The notes under the pieces: generated by a model
Told to the model about the DNA's origin: nothing
The model's input: the letters and a program-made list of their open reading frames with translations, nothing else
Database searches by the model: none
Made by a program: the position numbers and the translations under genes
In this document: piece by piece, positions 6,826 through 9,507 of the stretch
Numbering within the stretch: the first letter of the stretch is position 1
Layout of the letters: every line of letters starts with the position of its first letter
Source: Pseudomonadota bacterium
Lineage (GTDB): Bacteria; Desulfobacterota; Desulfobulbia; Desulfobulbales; DAOVYS01
DNA length: 9,507 bases
Assembly: GCA_030635485.1 (NCBI GenBank)
Contig: DAOVYS010000088.1
Coordinates: 1 to 9,507 of the forward strand
Direction: 5' to 3'

Positions 6826-8940
6826 CTAAAATTCCGGCTCAAAGTCTTTTTCCAGAATATTCTTTATCTTCCTGGACAGACTCTGCAATGTGAACGGTTT
6901 CTGGATAAATCCATCGCATCCCTGGTTCAGAATCTCGGTCGCATGACCATCAATACTGTATCCGCTTGACAGGAGGACCTTGACGTCGGGATTGATCTCT
7001 TTCAATCTTTTATATACCACGGCGCCGTTTATATCCGGCATAACCATATCCAGAACAACGATGTCTATCTTGTCACGATTATTCTTATAAATCTCAATGG
7101 ATTCTTTTCCGCATCCGGCTGTTAAAACTCTATAGCCTATTGTCTCCAACAACTCGCAGCTGACCTCCAGAATTATATCTTCATCATCCACCAGGAGTAC
7201 CGTCTCAGCGCCTTTTACAATTTCATCCGTTGTCTCAACAATTTTTTGGATCTCCTTTTCCGATGCAGGCAGATAAATTCTGAAAGTTGTCCCTTTTCCC
7301 TTGCTGGATTCAACTTCGATATATCCGTGGTGGCTCTTTATGATGCCGTAAACCGAGGCCAGACCAAGACCGGTTCCCCGGCCCATTTCCTTGGTTGTAA
7401 AAAAAGGCTCGAATATACGCTCCTGTATTTCTTCATCCATACCCACGCCCGAATCGGTCACCGTTAACAGGACATAGTTGCCTGGCTCTGGTTTATACAT
7501 CCGACCCTGCATATCCTTATCCGTTACCTTCATTGTTTTCAAAAAAAGATCTCCGCCGTCGGGCATGGCATCCGCGGCATTTATAAACAGGTTGAGAAGA
7601 ACCTGCTCTATCTGCCCTTTATCAGCCTCTATTACAGATAAGTCTTCGGCCAGATCATTGTGGACCGTAATCTCTTTTTTTGTTCTGATAAAAGTCTCAT
7701 TGACCTCTTTAACCACCTGGTTAAGATCAAGAGGATTGATCTCATATTTTCCTTTCCTGGCATATCCCAGCAGGTATGATGTCAGTTTGGCGCCGCTCTT
7801 GACCTGCTTTTCAATGTTGATCAACCGATCATAATCGGGGGAAACGGCATCCGTATCCATAAGCATCAGGGAGACGTTTCCCTGGATACCCATAAGCAGG
7901 TTGTTAAAGTCATGGGCAATTCCGCCGGCCAGAGTGCCGATGGATTCCATCTTCTGGACCTGTCGCATCTGGGCCTTAAGACGCTTACGTTCGGTAACGT
8001 CCCGCAAGATATGAACACTGCCTTCAGGAATACCGTTACGATCCGTGTAAACGGCCACGCTTATCCTGACATCAAGGATGTTTCCTTTTTTGGTATATCG
8101 ACGGCTTTCAACAGAGGAAAAACTTTCACCCGCCAACATCCTGTCGATCATTGTCTGGATTTCAGGCCGATTTTCCCTGGGAACATAATCTGTTTTTTTC
8201 CCAAAAAGATCTTCCTGGGCCCAGCCGAAAACCCCTGTGAACGCCGGGTTTAAATAGATAACCTCACCTGCCATGTTATAAACAACTACAGGATCCGGAG
8301 ATGCCTCCAGCACTATCCGGTATTTTTCCTCGCTCCGCCGAAGCGTCTCTTCAGCCTGCTTACGTATGGTGATGTCCTTAAAATCTTCAACAATGCCGAC
8401 AAGTGTTCCGTCAGGTTCCGCATAAGGGGTTGCCGTCACAATACAGGGGATCATATGGTCGTTTTGATCCTGTTTGACCACATCCGACTCCACCCGCTTC
8501 TCGCCGGCCATAATTCTTGTCAGGGGACACTCCGGGGTGTGACAATGGACGCTGCTGAACACCTCATAGCACTTTTTTCCCACCATTTCATCCCAGCTCA
8601 TACCCAGCATGTCCAACAGTGTCTCATTGGCCTTCAGCACGTTAAATTCCCTGTCAACGATACGCATCCCGTCGGCAGCGGTATTAAAGACCTGGTTAAG
8701 CTCTCCATAGGCACGCTTTCGCTGATTGATAATCAGTTGAGCATAGGCGGCAAACACGATGAACATGCTCATAACAACCAGGCGCATCCATGTTTCATGA
8801 GGATTGGGGGAGATTATCTGTTCGACAATATGGCCTTCATGAAAGATAACAACATGTATCGCGGCTTCAACAAACCAGAACAAGACCCCGAACCCGGCGC
8901 CGGTCAATACTAAATTATCGGTTATTTTTTCCAGCTTCAA
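6826..8940 (-). CDS. Membrane-anchored PAS-domain hybrid histidine kinase/response regulator
   Basis: This 704-residue hybrid kinase has two N-terminal hydrophobic segments (about 11-33 and 53-72), enclosing a short loop with several histidines. A PAS domain (about 80-192) with C124, C133 and C138 in CYEVFSSVHCHTPECPL follows, then a second PAS (about 203-318). The transmitter has H343 in GGIAHDFNN, N-box NLFINAADAMP (N454), G1 DSGVGM (496-501), EPFFTTKEMG and GTGLGLA (522-528). The receiver (about 578-697) has D585, D586, phosphoacceptor D631, S658/S659 and K681. All catalytic residues are present. The start is TTG, because no in-frame ATG comes before the second membrane segment and a purine-rich ribosome site precedes it. 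The gene follows cheW by 13 bp on the same strand, so the two are very likely cotranscribed. Its transmitter and receiver are paralogous to the convergent soluble kinase, but its input region differs. Confidence 0.94.
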   Translation of the reverse strand: MKLEKITDNLVLTGAGFGVLFWFVEAAIHVVIFHEGHIVEQIISPNPHETWMRLVVMSMFIVFAAYAQLIINQRKRAYGELNQVFNTAADGMRIVDREFNVLKANETLLDMLGMSWDEMVGKKCYEVFSSVHCHTPECPLTRIMAGEKRVESDVVKQDQNDHMIPCIVTATPYAEPDGTLVGIVEDFKDITIRKQAEETLRRSEEKYRIVLEASPDPVVVYNMAGEVIYLNPAFTGVFGWAQEDLFGKKTDYVPRENRPEIQTMIDRMLAGESFSSVESRRYTKKGNILDVRISVAVYTDRNGIPEGSVHILRDVTERKRLKAQMRQVQKMESIGTLAGGIAHDFNNLLMGIQGNVSLMLMDTDAVSPDYDRLINIEKQVKSGAKLTSYLLGYARKGKYEINPLDLNQVVKEVNETFIRTKKEITVHNDLAEDLSVIEADKGQIEQVLLNLFINAADAMPDGGDLFLKTMKVTDKDMQGRMYKPEPGNYVLLTVTDSGVGMDEEIQERIFEPFFTTKEMGRGTGLGLASVYGIIKSHHGYIEVESSKGKGTTFRIYLPASEKEIQKIVETTDEIVKGAETVLLVDDEDIILEVSCELLETIGYRVLTAGCGKESIEIYKNNRDKIDIVVLDMVMPDINGAVVYKRLKEINPDVKVLLSSGYSIDGHATEILNQGCDGFIQKPFTLQSLSRKIKNILEKDFEPEF

Positions 8941-8947
8941 ACTGTTA

Positions 8948-8954
8948 TCCTTTT
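8948..8954 (-). promoter_or_regulatory. Ribosome binding site supporting a TTG start
   Basis: On the minus strand AAAAGGA ends seven bases before the TTG at 8940-8938 and touches the cheW stop codon (8956-8954). This favours the TTG and suggests coupled translation. The only nearby ATG (8957-8955) is out of frame and stops after six codons. Confidence 0.5.
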
Positions 8955-9505
8955 CATAGGTTGTTCCTTATTTCTTCCCCCGCCTCATCGGAGTCATCCT
9001 CCTGGACGCCGCTCTCCGAAGCGAGGTGAACCTTTGCAAGTTCTTCACCGGAAAGCACCTTGTCTATATCGAGAATGATTACGAAACTATCATTTCTTTT
9101 TCCCATGCCCTTGATGAATACGGTGTCGATTCCGGTCCCAAGCCTTGGCGGCGGCTGAATCATGCCCGGCTCAAGGTCGATCACCGACTGCACTGCATCG
9201 GCAATCGCTCCCATCTGCACATCCTCTCCGTCCATATCCACATCAACAATCATTATGCAGGTGTCCACCGTCCTCGGTCCGACGTTCACCCCGAGCTTAA
9301 GGCGAAGATCGACCACAGGGACCACATTGCCTCTCAGGTTAATAACGCCGCTAAGAAATTCCGGCATCCCGGGCACCTTGGTTATACTGAGAAAATCCAC
9401 TACCTCACGCACCTTGAAGATTGCAAGCGCAAAATCCTCCTTGCCCAACATGAAGGTGAGATACTGAGATGTTCTGGTTGGTTCACCTGTTTCACCTGGG
9501 TCCAT
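8954..9505 (-). CDS. cheW: CheW-like chemotaxis coupling protein
   Basis: This is a CheW-domain adaptor. The family links methyl-accepting receptors to the CheA kinase in polar signalling arrays. The 183-residue product has the family pattern: QYLTFMLGKEDFALAIFKVREVV opening strands (about 14-36), then GMPEFLSGVINLRGNVVPVVDLR (about 46-68, the hallmark segment), then a second subdomain ending SFVIILDIDKVL (140-151). An acidic, probably disordered tail (164-178) ends the protein. The ATG at 9505-9503 gives a normal length and N-terminus, but only two bases lie upstream, so an earlier start outside the window cannot be excluded. The hybrid kinase follows 13 bp downstream. No cheA or receptor gene is visible here, so its array partners must be encoded elsewhere or upstream. 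It could be a CheW dedicated to a non-flagellar pathway. Confidence 0.93.
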   Translation of the reverse strand: MDPGETGEPTRTSQYLTFMLGKEDFALAIFKVREVVDFLSITKVPGMPEFLSGVINLRGNVVPVVDLRLKLGVNVGPRTVDTCIMIVDVDMDGEDVQMGAIADAVQSVIDLEPGMIQPPPRLGTGIDTVFIKGMGKRNDSFVIILDIDKVLSGEELAKVHLASESGVQEDDSDEAGEEIRNNL

Positions 9506-9507
9506 AA

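Noticed and set aside
4190..9505. A new anti-phage defence system formed by the kinases, CheW and HNH protein
   Set aside because: The kinases and CheW are recognisable signalling families with intact ordinary motifs, the HNH gene belongs to the folC unit, and nothing links them to an effector.

Overview
The window most resembles a mid-GC Desulfobacterota (Deltaproteobacteria) chromosome. This is an inference from protein style: PAS-rich hybrid histidine kinases, one opening with an acidic/basic coiled coil beginning MAKPTYEELEQ, and compact housekeeping genes. No rRNA or other taxonomic marker is present, so the assignment is tentative.

Left half, + strand. A UvrD/Rep/PcrA-type superfamily 1A DNA helicase (180-2381) is followed after 88 bp by folC (2470-3813), the folate/folylpolyglutamate synthase. 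A 104-residue HNH endonuclease-family protein (3810-4124) overlaps the folC stop by 4 bp (ATGA) and has a good Shine-Dalgarno, so the two are probably translationally coupled. After 65 bp comes a 774-residue soluble hybrid sensor kinase (4190-6514): coiled coil, three PAS domains, HisKA, HATPase and a C-terminal receiver.

Centre, 6515-6825. This 311-bp gap lies between the convergent kinase genes and has no credible gene. It holds a 230-bp element (6544-6773) made of two roughly 107-nt halves in inverted orientation, each with three small hairpins. It looks like a REP/BIME- or MITE-like non-autonomous repeat. A separate 9-bp perfect hairpin (6787-6809) lies next to the minus-strand gene end.

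Right half, - strand. A cheW-like gene (9505-8954, start close to the window edge) is followed after 13 bp by a membrane-anchored hybrid sensor kinase (8940-6826): two TM segments, two PAS domains, HisKA, HATPase and receiver. The two kinases are paralogues in their transmitter and receiver parts but differ in their sensory parts. Their genes share patches of near-identical DNA in inverted orientation, including 70 of 72 bases between 6021-6092 and 7269-7340. That is far above their general similarity and suggests recombination or gene conversion.

Functionally, the left side is DNA maintenance plus folate metabolism, and the rest is phosphorelay and chemotaxis-type signalling. I see no phage, CRISPR, toxin-antitoxin or transposase gene. 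The least ordinary parts are the inverted kinase pair, the nested palindromic element between them, and a shared cysteine motif in one PAS domain of each kinase.
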